DNA of 64,000 bases from Dysgonomonas sp. Marseille-P4361 (GTDB taxonomy: Bacteria > Bacteroidota > Bacteroidia > Bacteroidales > Dysgonomonadaceae). Both the position numbers and the translations under genes were made by a program. The notes beneath the pieces were generated by a model. The model was not told the origin of the DNA. It saw only the letters and a program-made list of their open reading frames with translations, and did no database searches. The stretch spans positions 1-64,000 of the forward strand of contig NZ_OPYL01000010.1 of the NCBI RefSeq assembly GCF_900343125.1. Reading direction: 5' to 3'. Of the stretch, positions 21,658 through 31,603 are shown piece after piece (position 1 is the stretch's first letter; every line of letters begins with the position of its first letter).

Positions 21658-24600
21658 ATGAATAAATATATTTTAGGCATTCTTTGCTTATTTATATACT
21701 CTATGAGTATGTATTCTCAAAGTAAGAGTGTAGAGATTTCAGGTAGTGTAGCTGACTCACAAGGTGAACCTTTAATAGGAGTTAGCGTTACAGTGAAAAA
21801 TATGCCAGGATTAGGTGTTATAACTGATGCTGATGGTAAATATAAAATAAAAACTACTAGTTTCCAATACTTGGTTTTTTCCTACATAGGGTTTCAAACC
21901 CAAGAGCATTTAGTAAAAGAAGAAAACACTGTGTTAAATATTGTAATGGAAGAATCCAAAGAAACAGTATTAGATGCAGTTACAGTTACAGGGGTCGGTA
22001 CACAGAAAAAAGTTACTGTGACAGGAGCCATAACAACTGTAGATGTAGGAACGCTTAATACACCTGTGTCTAGTATTTCTAATGCTTTGGCAGGGAATGT
22101 ATCAGGAGTTATGGCTATGCAAAAATCAGGTCAGCCGGGTTCCAATACTTCTGAATTCTGGATACGGGGAATATCTACTTTTGGAGGAGGAGCTTCTGCT
22201 CTTGTATTAGTTGATGGTTTCGAACGTAGTCTGGACGAATTAAATATTGAAGATATTGCAGACTTCTCTGTACTTAAAGATGCTTCTACTACAGCTATCT
22301 ATGGCTCTCGTGGAGCAAATGGTGTAATACTAATCACTACCAAAAGAGGTAATGAGGGTAAAGTAACTGTAGATGCCAAGGCTGAATATACATATACAAC
22401 ACGTACAAGTACACCTGAATTTGTAGATGGAGGAACATATGCATCATTAATGAATGAGGCTCTTACAACTAGGAATAGAAGACCTGCTTATACTACTGAT
22501 GAATTATTCATTCTTCATAATAAATTAGATCAGGACATATATCCAAATGTCGATTGGGTGGATTTATTATTAAAAGACAGTGCTCCTACTTTTCGTGGAA
22601 ATGTTAATATTCAAGGAGGGGGTGCTACTGCGCGTTATTTCCTTTCCGGGAGTTATCTGAACGAAGGTGGTATGTATCATGTAGATAAAACGATGAAAGA
22701 TTATAATACTAATGCAAATTACGAGCGTTACAATTATCGTTTAAATTTAGATATGAATCCAACCAAATCAACTTTAATTGCAGTTGGTATTGGAGGGTCT
22801 CTAGAAAAGACAAATCATGCGGGAGCAAAATCTGATGACATTTGGAATTCCCTTTTCGGGAGCAATCCCATTTCTTTACCTGTAATATATTCGAACGGAT
22901 ATATTCCGACATACCGTCCATACGGAGAAGATGATTTGTGGGAAGGAGAATATAATCCTTGGGTAGCAGCTACACAAACCGGATATTCCGAAATATGGAA
23001 AAATAAAATCCAATCAAATATAACTTTGGAACAAAAATTGGATTTCATAACAGAAGGCTTACAGTTTAATGCGCGTTTTGGATATGATACTTTTAATGAA
23101 AATTATATTCAACGCCGTAAAAATCCTGAGATGTGGAGAGTAGAACGCCTTCGAGATTCAGATGGTAATCTGGTATTTAATCGTTATCGGACAGAAAGAA
23201 TAATGTATCAGTATTCATCTGCGAAAGGTGAAAGAAAAGAATTTTTTGAATCCGACTTAATCTATAAACGTACATTTGCTGAAGTACATAATGTAGGTGG
23301 CATACTTAAATATACTCAAGATCAATACATCAATACATCTGATATACAAAGTGATATCATAAAAGGTATCAGTAAACGTCATCAAGGTCTTGCAGGAAGC
23401 TTTTCCTATGATTATAAAAATCGTTATTTGGTGAATTTTAATTTCGGTTACAATGGTTCCGAAAACTTTGCGAGAGGAAATCAATATGGTTTTTTTCCGG
23501 CTGTTTCTGGAGCATGGAACATAGCAGAGGAGAGCTTTGTGAAGAATAATGTAGATTGGCTCGAAATGTTTAAGATACGTTACTCTTATGGGGAAGTTGG
23601 CAGCGACAATCTGAGAGATAGAGCGAATAATGAGGTACGCTTCCCATACCTTGCAGGCTTTGGATATCCAATGTACTTGCCTACAGGCTCCAATGATGAA
23701 TCTAAAAACTATATATACAAGGGCTATAACTGGGGTGATTTAGGAAGTCCTTTCTCTTATGGAGGATTGACATATTATACAATAGCGTCTAATAGTGTAA
23801 CATGGGAAATAGCTAAAAAACATGACCTCGGTGTTGATATCTATCTATTTGGAGATAAGTTTGGACTTACAATAGACTATTTTAACGAAAAACGTGAAGG
23901 AATTTATATGCCTCGCGATTTTTTGCCAGAAACAGTGGGCCTTCAACAATTGACACCATATGCTAATATAGGTGCAACTTCCAATAAAGGTTTTGATGGT
24001 AACTTCAGTATTCATCATAAGGTAGAAAATGTTAATATTCAAATGCGAGGTAATTTTACTTATAGCAAAAATGAAATTACAGAAGCTGATGAGTTGTATA
24101 GTCGCTATCCGTATCTTAAACGTACAGGTTATCGTGTAGATCAGGCTAAAGGCTTAATCGCTTTAGGGCTTTTCAAAGACTATGAAGATATACGTAACAG
24201 TCCACGACAGGATTTTGGTGAAGTTATGCCAGGAGATATTAAATATAAAGATATTAATGGTGATGGTATAATTAACAATGATGATATAGTTCCTGTTGGT
24301 GCAACTACCAGACCTAATCTTATATACGGATTCGGAGTTTCTGCTACTTGGAAAGGCTTTGATGTTAATATTCATTTTCAGGGAGCGGGTAAGTCTAACT
24401 TCTTTATTGATGGGTTTACAGTGTATCCATTTCAACAAGGAGAATGGGGAAACATTTTAAAAGATGTTGTAGAATCGAATCGTTGGATATTAGACAAAAA
24501 TGAGGATGTTAATGCGGAATATCCACGTTTAAGTTATGGAGGGAACTCTAATAATTACCGCAATTCGACATACTGGCTACGGGATGGCTCTTATCTTCGT

Positions 24601-24804
24601 TTGAAAACGCTAGAAGTAGGATATACAGTTCCTAAAAATATTGTGAATAAAGTATATCTAAACAATGTGCGTCTCCATCTTATTGGACAAAACCTACTAA
24701 CATTCTCTAAATTCAAATTATGGGATCCGGAAATGGGAAGCTCTAATGGACAAAAATATCCTTTAGGAAAAACAATAACTTTAGGTCTGTCGATTAAAAT
24801 TTAA
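21658..24804 (+). CDS. SusC-like TonB-dependent outer-membrane transporter, PUL-2
   Basis: A 1048-aa protein with a signal peptide (about 1-20, YSQ), a carboxypeptidase-regulatory-like domain (about 25-105), LDAVTVTGVGTQKK before the plug, a plug domain (about 115-235, with IRGISTFGGG, LVLVDGFERS, SVLKDASTTAIYGSRGANG) and a full barrel ending LGLSIKI. It imports glycan fragments with the SusD encoded next. It lies 26 bp after the TIG/NHL gene and only 4 bp before susD, so translation may be coupled. Closest in the window to the PUL-1 SusC. Substrate unknown. Confidence 0.95.
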   Translation: MNKYILGILCLFIYSMSMYSQSKSVEISGSVADSQGEPLIGVSVTVKNMPGLGVITDADGKYKIKTTSFQYLVFSYIGFQTQEHLVKEENTVLNIVMEESKETVLDAVTVTGVGTQKKVTVTGAITTVDVGTLNTPVSSISNALAGNVSGVMAMQKSGQPGSNTSEFWIRGISTFGGGASALVLVDGFERSLDELNIEDIADFSVLKDASTTAIYGSRGANGVILITTKRGNEGKVTVDAKAEYTYTTRTSTPEFVDGGTYASLMNEALTTRNRRPAYTTDELFILHNKLDQDIYPNVDWVDLLLKDSAPTFRGNVNIQGGGATARYFLSGSYLNEGGMYHVDKTMKDYNTNANYERYNYRLNLDMNPTKSTLIAVGIGGSLEKTNHAGAKSDDIWNSLFGSNPISLPVIYSNGYIPTYRPYGEDDLWEGEYNPWVAATQTGYSEIWKNKIQSNITLEQKLDFITEGLQFNARFGYDTFNENYIQRRKNPEMWRVERLRDSDGNLVFNRYRTERIMYQYSSAKGERKEFFESDLIYKRTFAEVHNVGGILKYTQDQYINTSDIQSDIIKGISKRHQGLAGSFSYDYKNRYLVNFNFGYNGSENFARGNQYGFFPAVSGAWNIAEESFVKNNVDWLEMFKIRYSYGEVGSDNLRDRANNEVRFPYLAGFGYPMYLPTGSNDESKNYIYKGYNWGDLGSPFSYGGLTYYTIASNSVTWEIAKKHDLGVDIYLFGDKFGLTIDYFNEKREGIYMPRDFLPETVGLQQLTPYANIGATSNKGFDGNFSIHHKVENVNIQMRGNFTYSKNEITEADELYSRYPYLKRTGYRVDQAKGLIALGLFKDYEDIRNSPRQDFGEVMPGDIKYKDINGDGIINNDDIVPVGATTRPNLIYGFGVSATWKGFDVNIHFQGAGKSNFFIDGFTVYPFQQGEWGNILKDVVESNRWILDKNEDVNAEYPRLSYGGNSNNYRNSTYWLRDGSYLRLKTLEVGYTVPKNIVNKVYLNNVRLHLIGQNLLTFSKFKLWDPEMGSSNGQKYPLGKTITLGLSIKI

Positions 24805-24808
24805 ATGT

Positions 24809-26818
24809 ATGAATTTTATGAAAAAATATATAATATTACTTTTAATCTGTTTGGGAACTTGTTTTCAATCTTGTTCTGATTATTTAAATGTAGATCGTTA
24901 CTTTAACGATAGACAGGAATTAGAGCGTATATTCAATAGTAAGGACTATACTGAAGAATGGTTGGCAAATGCTTATTTTCAATTGCTCAATTACAATTTG
25001 GAAATAGGCCATATAAGATATACAATTACAAATTTTTCAGACGATGCAGTCTTTAATGAGGGTAGTGGAGGTAGAACTTATGCCGATATACGATTAGGAA
25101 ATTATACACCTTATCATTATTCAGGCTCTTGGAGACAGTCATACGATGGTATACGACAAGCTTCTATAATGATAGAACTGGCTCATCCTGGAGATGAGAT
25201 TAGTGAAGAAGAGTATAAAGACCTAATGGGACAAGCGTATTTTATTCGTGGGTATCTGTATTGGTTATTATTAAGAAAATATGGGCCAATTCCTATTTTG
25301 CCTGACAAAGCTATTGATTATGATGATAGCTATGATGACCTCTCTTTTCCTCGTAGTACCTACGATGAATGTGTAGAATACATCTCGAATCAAATGAAGC
25401 TAGCAGCCGAATTACTGCCATTAAATCGTGATACTCGTAGTGCCTCTCGTCCGACCAGAGGTGCGGCATTAGCCGTTAGGGCAAAGGCGTATCTTTATGC
25501 AGCCAGTCCGTTGATGAACCCTAAAGGAGACCATCCAAAAGAAATGGCCGACTTTATTGATGACCAAGGAAAACAGCTAATTTCGCAAGAGTATGACGAA
25601 GGGAAATGGGCAAAAGCTGCCGCTGCGGCTTTAGATGTTATAGACTTGGGACAATACAAACTTTATGTAGCTGTGAAACGTATTACAGGCTCTGATATAT
25701 ATCCAGCAACTGTTTCCCCTCCTGAACATCCTGAATACTCGCATAAAGATTGGCCTCAAGGGTGGAGAGATATAGATCCGTTCGAATCTTACCGAGCTTT
25801 ATTTAATGGGGACTTGTATGTAGCCGAAAATCCGGAAATAATTTTTACACGTGGGGATAATCAACTTCACCCTGAATATGGAATCTTATCTATTTCAAGG
25901 CATCAAATGCCTCAATTCGGAGGAGGATATAATTGTCATGGAGTAACAGGTAAGCAATGTGATGCTTATGTTATGAACGACGGAAAACCTTTTGATCGTA
26001 AAACTGCAATGAAAGGATTTACAGAATCTGACAATGAGTTTCCTCATCTAAAAGCTGGTGTTTGGAAAGAATATGCAAATAGAGAACCTCGTTTCTATGC
26101 TTCTATTGCTTATAATGGAGTTGTGTTTCCTTTAGCAAGTTCAGATAAATCTGAATATCGCAATCATCAAACCTGGTATTATCGAGGAGAGCAGGATGGT
26201 CGTTCAGCAAGTTCGGAACGTTGGCAACCTACAGGAATTAGTATGATGAAATATGTGAATCCTAAAGATAGTTATGTTAGTAGCGGTATCGCATACCCAA
26301 AAATCGATCCAGTTATTCGTTATGCTGATATTCTGTTAATGTATGCTGAATCTTTAAATGAGCTAAATGAGGGTTCTTCTTATCAGGTAAAATCATGGGA
26401 TGGGGAAAGGACTTATGAAATTTCTCGCGATGTAGCAAAAATGAAAGAGGCAATACTTCCTGTGCGTTTGCGAGCAGGTTTACCTAATTATGATGATATT
26501 AATCCTCAAACATATGAGAGCCAAGAGCTGTTGCGTAAAGCTATAAAGCATGAGCGCCAAATTGAATTCTTAGGAGAAAATCAACGTTATTATGATCTTA
26601 GGCGTTGGTTGGATGCTCAAGAAGAAGAAGCGAAACCAATATATGGGTGTAATACCTTTATTACAAAAGAAAATGCAGAACTTTTCTATGAACAAGTAGA
26701 GATTCCTCATTTGGTAGCTTCATTTTCCAGAAAGATGTATTTCTGGCCTGTAACTTATGACGAATTACAAAGAAATAAACGCCTGACACAGGCTCCAGGA
26801 TGGCAATCTTTTGATTAA
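24809..26818 (+). CDS. SusD-like glycan-binding lipoprotein, PUL-2
   Basis: A 669-aa lipoprotein with lipobox QSC (Cys22); the ATG at 24818 is an equally good start. SusD signatures are present: GQAYFIRGYLYWLLLRKYGPI (about 145-165), YADILLMYAESLNEL (about 505-520), ERQIEFLGENQRYYDLRRW (about 590-610), and a PGW near the C-terminus. It forms the surface lid of the SusC at 21658. The similar length and motifs to the SusD at 6115 support a duplicated ancestor of the whole operon, followed by divergence. Confidence 0.95.
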   Translation: MNFMKKYIILLLICLGTCFQSCSDYLNVDRYFNDRQELERIFNSKDYTEEWLANAYFQLLNYNLEIGHIRYTITNFSDDAVFNEGSGGRTYADIRLGNYTPYHYSGSWRQSYDGIRQASIMIELAHPGDEISEEEYKDLMGQAYFIRGYLYWLLLRKYGPIPILPDKAIDYDDSYDDLSFPRSTYDECVEYISNQMKLAAELLPLNRDTRSASRPTRGAALAVRAKAYLYAASPLMNPKGDHPKEMADFIDDQGKQLISQEYDEGKWAKAAAAALDVIDLGQYKLYVAVKRITGSDIYPATVSPPEHPEYSHKDWPQGWRDIDPFESYRALFNGDLYVAENPEIIFTRGDNQLHPEYGILSISRHQMPQFGGGYNCHGVTGKQCDAYVMNDGKPFDRKTAMKGFTESDNEFPHLKAGVWKEYANREPRFYASIAYNGVVFPLASSDKSEYRNHQTWYYRGEQDGRSASSERWQPTGISMMKYVNPKDSYVSSGIAYPKIDPVIRYADILLMYAESLNELNEGSSYQVKSWDGERTYEISRDVAKMKEAILPVRLRAGLPNYDDINPQTYESQELLRKAIKHERQIEFLGENQRYYDLRRWLDAQEEEAKPIYGCNTFITKENAELFYEQVEIPHLVASFSRKMYFWPVTYDELQRNKRLTQAPGWQSFD

Positions 26819-26854
26819 TTATAGTAGATTAAGTACATTACTAAAAGAAAAATT

Positions 26855-27859
26855 ATGAGAAATATATATTATTATATAATAGTATTAAGCACATTACTTC
26901 TACTGAGTTCATGTAATGATGAGTGGAAAGATGAACTGTATACGAATATGGTTTCATTAAAGGCTCCAATCAATAGAGATGATGTGTCTGTCATATACCT
27001 CAGATATAAGCCTGAAGGATTAGTTAGTTATAAACTACCTGTAATAGTAAGTGGCTCAAAAATAAATAATAGAGATTATAATGTGCGTATTGGAGTAGAT
27101 AACGATACGCTAGCAATTTTGAACTATGCTAGATATACTCATAGGGAAGATTTATATTACAAACAGCTTCCTGAATCTTTTTTCGAGTTCCCTTCAAATG
27201 TATGTCATATTCCGACAGATTCGAATGTAGCACTTTTTAATATCAATTTTAAGTTCTCTGGAATTGACTTATCTGAAAAATGGGTTTTACCCTTGACAAT
27301 AGAAGATGATCCCTCGTATGTAATGAATATGTATAAAGGTAGAAGGAAAGCATTATTATGGATATTGCCTTTCAATGATTATTCAGGGGACTATTCAGCT
27401 ACAGGTATGAATATATATTATGGGGATGATACATCTAATCAAACGGTTGTTTCTTCTAGAGAGGCTCGGGTTGTAGATGATAATACAGTGTTCTTTTATG
27501 CGGGACTTACTGAGGAGAAAGATATAAATAGAAGTAAATATAAAATATTTGTCAAATTTAAAGATGTTGATAGAGTAAGTGAAGACGGATCTCAAATAGG
27601 TAAATTAGAATTAACTTCTGATAATCCAGAGATAAATTTAGAATTACTTTCTGAACCAACTTATGAAATAAGAGAAGAGATGGATATTGATAAGCCCCAT
27701 ATCAAAAAGCGTTTCATTACATTAAGAATGTCTTATAAATACGAGGATTATACTTCTATATCAACAAGACGACAGCCTTATAGATGCGATGGTTCTATGA
27801 TTATGCAGCGCAATATTAATATTTTAGTACCAGATGAAGATCAAGCAATTGTCTGGTAA
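26855..27859 (+). CDS. PUL-2 surface lipoprotein, DUF1735/DUF4973-like
   Basis: A 334-aa lipoprotein with lipobox SSC (Cys20). Short N-terminal beta domain (about 25-150) with PESFFEFPSNVCHIPTDSN, followed by a beta-rich C-terminal half. It resembles SusE-position lipoproteins in Bacteroidetes PULs; the exact DUF is uncertain. It is the last gene of the PUL-2 operon, with a strong terminator after it. PUL-2 therefore lacks the Ig-like/discoidin lipoprotein that ends PUL-1. Role inferred as surface glycan binding. Confidence 0.65.
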   Translation: MRNIYYYIIVLSTLLLLSSCNDEWKDELYTNMVSLKAPINRDDVSVIYLRYKPEGLVSYKLPVIVSGSKINNRDYNVRIGVDNDTLAILNYARYTHREDLYYKQLPESFFEFPSNVCHIPTDSNVALFNINFKFSGIDLSEKWVLPLTIEDDPSYVMNMYKGRRKALLWILPFNDYSGDYSATGMNIYYGDDTSNQTVVSSREARVVDDNTVFFYAGLTEEKDINRSKYKIFVKFKDVDRVSEDGSQIGKLELTSDNPEINLELLSEPTYEIREEMDIDKPHIKKRFITLRMSYKYEDYTSISTRRQPYRCDGSMIMQRNINILVPDEDQAIVW

Positions 27860-27876
27860 AATAATATCTGTTTTGA

Positions 27877-27911
27877 ATACGGCTGGTAAATTTTTATCAG
27901 CCGTATTTTAT
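27877..27911 (+). terminator. Terminator after PUL-2
   Basis: AATACGGCTG and CAGCCGTATT form an almost perfect stem around an A/T-rich loop, followed by TTTA. It lies 18 bp after the last stop codon. Confidence 0.88.
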
Positions 27912-28069
27912 TAAAAGAGGTTAGTATATATATATATATTAACGGATGAAATCTACTTCATAACTGTCCAATAGAGTATTCCTGACGCAGATCGTTTGCC
28001 GACTTTCTTACGTGTCTAATATTAGGGTTGTTAGTGAACAGTTTTTTCTTATTATTTCAAAATTTTGAT

Positions 28070-29002
28070 TTAATCAGCTATTCCTGTTCCTCCTCCTATA
28101 ATTTCCCATGGTATTATTGAACCTTCTACCTGAACCTTATTCTTCTGAATGATTACATCAAAAGTATATTTTTTCGCAGCATCTAATGATTTTATGTTAG
28201 AAGTGTTATTTATAATTTGCCATTTATGGGTATTACCATTTACTGTAAATTCCACAATATGAGTATTTCCCAATACCGAAGGAAGGAGTATTGCTTCATA
28301 AGTATTTGTGTTTTTAGTAAATGGTATGATATCTTGAGGTGTAGTACCTTGAATAGGGATTCCTAACGTTTTTAAATCTACATTAGCTTTAGTATTAAAG
28401 CCTTTTATTTTGACACTTAATCCGGAAAGGCTAGGTACCCCATCTCCAGCTTTTACATTTAATATGACTTTTGATAGCACATGATTAAATACTAAATTAA
28501 CAGGACTTTCGTTTGTTTTATCAAATCCTTTCCCTCCATTATTTGTTTTAGCTATTATCAGATCTATATTTGTCTGCGGAGATTGAGACGCTATATCTAA
28601 ATCATAAATAAAATTATTAGCAGATCCCTTATAAGGATAATAGGCTAAGAAATCTACTTTTTGATTATCAAGAAGCGGGTAAAAGATTATCTTATTTTGA
28701 TCAACCGCAGTTAGATTTGTTTTTACCCCAGACGTTTGAGCTCTATAATTGACATTCTGAGCTCTTTCTAAGACATTATTTGTGTTATTAGACAACATAA
28801 ATATACCAATATTCTCTTTCCCTTCCCATTGATTCCCGTCATCACCTACTATTTTAGTCGAGCCAACTATTCCAGAACTGAATTTCACTTCAGTAGGAGT
28901 GGGGTTAGGAGTCTTCCCTTCATTTTCAATTTCCTCATTGTCACTACCGCATGAGATGAATAAAGGAACAATCAATAAGGTTGCAAAAAATCTTACTTTC
29001 AT
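28070..29002 (-). CDS. Fimbrillin family lipoprotein
   Basis: A 310-aa lipoprotein with lipobox ISC (Cys18), followed by an acidic/proline linker. It reads as a fimbrillin-like protein: the N-terminal stretch with TKIVGDDGNQWEGKENIGIFM, the middle segment FNHVLSKVILNVKAGDG, and the C-terminal AKKYTFDVIIQKNKVQVEG close to IIPWE are all typical of the family. Such proteins build or cap thin surface fimbriae (Mfa/Fim type) or act as secreted adhesins after Arg-gingipain-like processing. It is downstream of the SUMF1-domain gene by 46 bp in the same direction and probably co-transcribed with it. Confidence 0.8.
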   Translation of the reverse strand: MKVRFFATLLIVPLFISCGSDNEEIENEGKTPNPTPTEVKFSSGIVGSTKIVGDDGNQWEGKENIGIFMLSNNTNNVLERAQNVNYRAQTSGVKTNLTAVDQNKIIFYPLLDNQKVDFLAYYPYKGSANNFIYDLDIASQSPQTNIDLIIAKTNNGGKGFDKTNESPVNLVFNHVLSKVILNVKAGDGVPSLSGLSVKIKGFNTKANVDLKTLGIPIQGTTPQDIIPFTKNTNTYEAILLPSVLGNTHIVEFTVNGNTHKWQIINNTSNIKSLDAAKKYTFDVIIQKNKVQVEGSIIPWEIIGGGTGIAD

Positions 29003-29048
29003 AAATCTTGTATTTTAGTTGTTTATTATATCGATTAATAAATGCCGT

Positions 29049-30008
29049 TTACTTATAGCGTATTATTCTAAATCCAATGATATTTGAGTTTGCCGTTTTG
29101 AGACGACTTTGAGTTTGCGTTGCAGAAAATGATACATGATTAACAGATCCTCCTCTAATAGTTGTTTCATCTATATCTACAGGACCAATAGGATCGTTAA
29201 CCGAAGAGGATGTATAGACTCTATGTCCATCTAAACACCACTCATACACATTTCCATACATGTCATACAAACTCCATTCATTGGGCTTAAGCTGCCCGAC
29301 GCCTTGTGTTAATGAATTAGAATTATATTTAAACCAAGCATATTCTTGCACAATTGATGTAGTTCCATTGCTTCCAGTAGGCCATTTATCATTAGAGCCG
29401 GCACGACATGCATATTCCCATTGTGCCTCAGTAGGTAATGTTCCTCCAACCCATTTTGCAAAAGCCATAGCTCCATGCCATGAAACATAGATTGCCGGAT
29501 GATTCTCATAGCCTTTGAAAGGATGCCAAACCCCATATTCATCTCTCCATATTCCTCTTTCTGTCGCATTGTTACTGTCTCTGACAAGTATTTTATCTGG
29601 GTCGGATAGGAAAAAAGCTCCATACACATTATCTGTAACACCAAATGTTCTATACCCTATCTTTGATAGATTATTGTTTAAGAAAGCAGCATATTGTGCA
29701 TTTGTTATCTCGTATTTGCTCATTTCAAACCCGTTAGTAAGGTACACCGTATGTTTAGGTTTTACATTATCGAGACCACTATCATCACCCATTTTAAACG
29801 ATCCGGAAGGGATATCTACATACTCTATATCTATTTGAGGTAGAGTTGCATTACCTTCTTCTTTTTCTCCATTAATTACCCAATCAATTATGCTAATATT
29901 ATTACTTACTGATATTCCTGTTTTATTTATAGTGATAGTATAGATATATTGTTTCCCTTGTGTAAAGTCTATATCTGATATATCCCATTGGAATCTATCT
30001 CTTCCCAA
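29049..30008 (-). CDS. Fimbrillin C-terminus fused to SUMF1/FGE-like domain
   Basis: The open frame (TTG start at 30008; open back to about 30045) begins with a fimbrillin-type C-terminal segment (QYIYTITINKTGISVSNNI, about 25-45, then IIDWV). It continues into a formylglycine-generating-enzyme-like (SUMF1/EgtB/PvdO) domain of about 240 residues, with IPSGSFKMGDD, YEITNAQYAAFLN, PTEAQWEYACRAG and GNVYEWCLDG. The fold is a C-type-lectin relative; whether the enzyme site is active is unclear. No signal peptide is present in this frame. It looks like the 3' part of a gene whose 5' part is in another frame at 29969-30229. Confidence 0.7.
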   Translation of the reverse strand: MGRDRFQWDISDIDFTQGKQYIYTITINKTGISVSNNISIIDWVINGEKEEGNATLPQIDIEYVDIPSGSFKMGDDSGLDNVKPKHTVYLTNGFEMSKYEITNAQYAAFLNNNLSKIGYRTFGVTDNVYGAFFLSDPDKILVRDSNNATERGIWRDEYGVWHPFKGYENHPAIYVSWHGAMAFAKWVGGTLPTEAQWEYACRAGSNDKWPTGSNGTTSIVQEYAWFKYNSNSLTQGVGQLKPNEWSLYDMYGNVYEWCLDGHRVYTSSSVNDPIGPVDIDETTIRGGSVNHVSFSATQTQSRLKTANSNIIGFRIIRYK

Positions 30009-30229
30009 TTTAAATACAGCTTGGCTTCCTGATTTTTTATCTCAACTTCCTCCATTTCCTTTAAGTATATAGGTGTCGAAATACAATTCTTACGTCCTTT
30101 TCTAAAGATTTGACCTTCCGATAGTAATTTATTATTCTGATAGATTGAAATATGACTAGAATCTGAATTGATTATATTTTCAATAATTTTTATTTCTTTA
30201 GAATGTTTTTGATTCGAATTATAGTTCAT
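29969..30229 (-). pseudogene. 5' part of the frameshifted fimbrillin/SUMF1 gene
   Basis: An 86-codon frame starting at 30229 overlaps the SUMF1-domain frame by 40 bp. A run of six T on the plus strand (30033-30038) is the likely slip point. One more A in the sense strand would continue this frame as MEEVEIKKSGSQAVFKLG and run straight into the fimbrillin/SUMF1 frame. Either the gene is broken, the run switches it on and off, or the base call is wrong. The predicted N-terminus (MNYNSNQKHS) has no signal peptide, so the gene may also have lost its true 5' end. Confidence 0.55.
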
Positions 30230-30252
30230 TGTTATTGAGTATGGATTTATGA

Positions 30253-30260
30253 CAAAGATA
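30253..30260 (-). promoter_or_regulatory. -7 element before the fimbrillin/SUMF1 gene
   Basis: The minus strand reads TATCTTTG, a perfect TAnnTTTG, 24 bp before the ATG at 30229. No good -33 box. Its position supports 30229 as a real 5' end. Confidence 0.45.
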
Positions 30261-30319
30261 TATTCTCATTATGCATTCTTTTTGCGTAGCAAATGTATAT
30301 TTACTCGTTATTCAAAAAT

Positions 30320-31591
30320 TTATCTTTTTTTATTAAACCAACGGTATGGTCTAGTCCAGAAATTGGATGTATTACCTTCAAGGCTAGTAGATGGACTTCT
30401 AGTAGTTGATTCTGTTTTCTTTAATTCTATTTCCCAGTCTTTATCGTCCTCATTCAGATATTCATCTTCGATATCAATAAACGGATCTAGCCAATCTGCT
30501 TTTTTTCGAGCCCATTCTAATTTCTTTTCAACTTCGTCATCCATTGCATCACTGGTACTTAAATATTCTTCATAATCTGCAATATATTGTCGAAGTATAT
30601 TAGCCTTACGAAGTCGTTCTGCCATATTTAACATCATCCTAAATTCTTTAAGTTCTGCTTGTCGCTTGGCTTCAAACTTTTCACGCTCTTCTCTTTCCTT
30701 TGCTTCTCTTTCTTTGCGAATACGCTCCTCTTCTGCTTGTCGAATTTTACGTTCCTCTTCAGCGATGCGTTCTTCTTTAATTTCTTCTGCAATAACTTCC
30801 AATTTTGCAATAATAGAAATGATCTTATCTTCCAAGCGAGTATGAGCTGTATCCTTATAAGTAAACTTCCTGTACCAATTGTAATGGATATTAAAGTTGA
30901 GTTCTCCACAATACTCTAAATCTCGGGCACTTTTGCTATCTACTTTTTGTTTTTTTCGCTCTTTGATTTCTATTTGGATTTTTTCTTCCTTAACCACCGC
31001 ATAAGTAGATGAGTTATATTCGTTTCCCTTAATTATCTTAAGATCATGTCCTCTAAATCGCAAGGCTTTAATGATAGTTGAAAATATACAAAGAGACCTA
31101 TCTATGGATTTTTCACCTACATATACATTGAGACTTTCTTTTATTTTGCTTGTATAAGGACTTTTTCTTTGACTCCAAGGAATCATATCCTCTCGATGTT
31201 TTTCTTTCGTATCAATGATTAGAGGGTCTTTGGCATATAGAACTTCAGGAACAACAAATATAGATAGATCTCCTACCTTGATTTCTTGCTCTATTTGTTC
31301 TTGCCTATTGATTTCGGGTTCTAAATCTACAATCTCATCTGGAGTCTGAGTTTGATCTACCTCTTTCAAATTTACGTTTGTCTTTTTACCTTCATAATTT
31401 TCAGAAAGAGGAGTCTTTTTTACTGGTTTTCCATGCTCTAATTTGCTCCAATAGCCAACAGGGGGTGTGGGAATATTCATAGACTTACAGTGTTTTCTTA
31501 ATCCATTATCTGAAAGTCCAAAACGTTTGGCTAGAGCTATCATTGGTTCTGACCAAACTAAATCGTATAATTCTTTTCTTGAGAGCTTCAT
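30320..31591 (-). CDS. HTH and coiled-coil protein of unknown function (mobile element)
   Basis: A 423-aa soluble protein with no signal peptide or membrane segment. The N-terminus (MKLSRKELYDLVWSEPMIAL, then AKRFGLSDNGLRKHCK) looks like a helix-turn-helix; a conserved-looking PTPPVGYWSKLEHGK follows. The middle (about 115-255) is mixed alpha/beta. Residues about 265-345 are a charged coiled coil rich in E, R and K (EERIAEEERKIRQAEEE). The tail is acidic. I do not know its function. It follows the excisionase-type gene by 12 bp in one operon, which suggests a role in mobile-element maintenance or transfer. Confidence 0.7.
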   Translation of the reverse strand: MKLSRKELYDLVWSEPMIALAKRFGLSDNGLRKHCKSMNIPTPPVGYWSKLEHGKPVKKTPLSENYEGKKTNVNLKEVDQTQTPDEIVDLEPEINRQEQIEQEIKVGDLSIFVVPEVLYAKDPLIIDTKEKHREDMIPWSQRKSPYTSKIKESLNVYVGEKSIDRSLCIFSTIIKALRFRGHDLKIIKGNEYNSSTYAVVKEEKIQIEIKERKKQKVDSKSARDLEYCGELNFNIHYNWYRKFTYKDTAHTRLEDKIISIIAKLEVIAEEIKEERIAEEERKIRQAEEERIRKEREAKEREEREKFEAKRQAELKEFRMMLNMAERLRKANILRQYIADYEEYLSTSDAMDDEVEKKLEWARKKADWLDPFIDIEDEYLNEDDKDWEIELKKTESTTRSPSTSLEGNTSNFWTRPYRWFNKKR

Positions 31592-31603
31592 GTTTAAAGG
31601 CGT

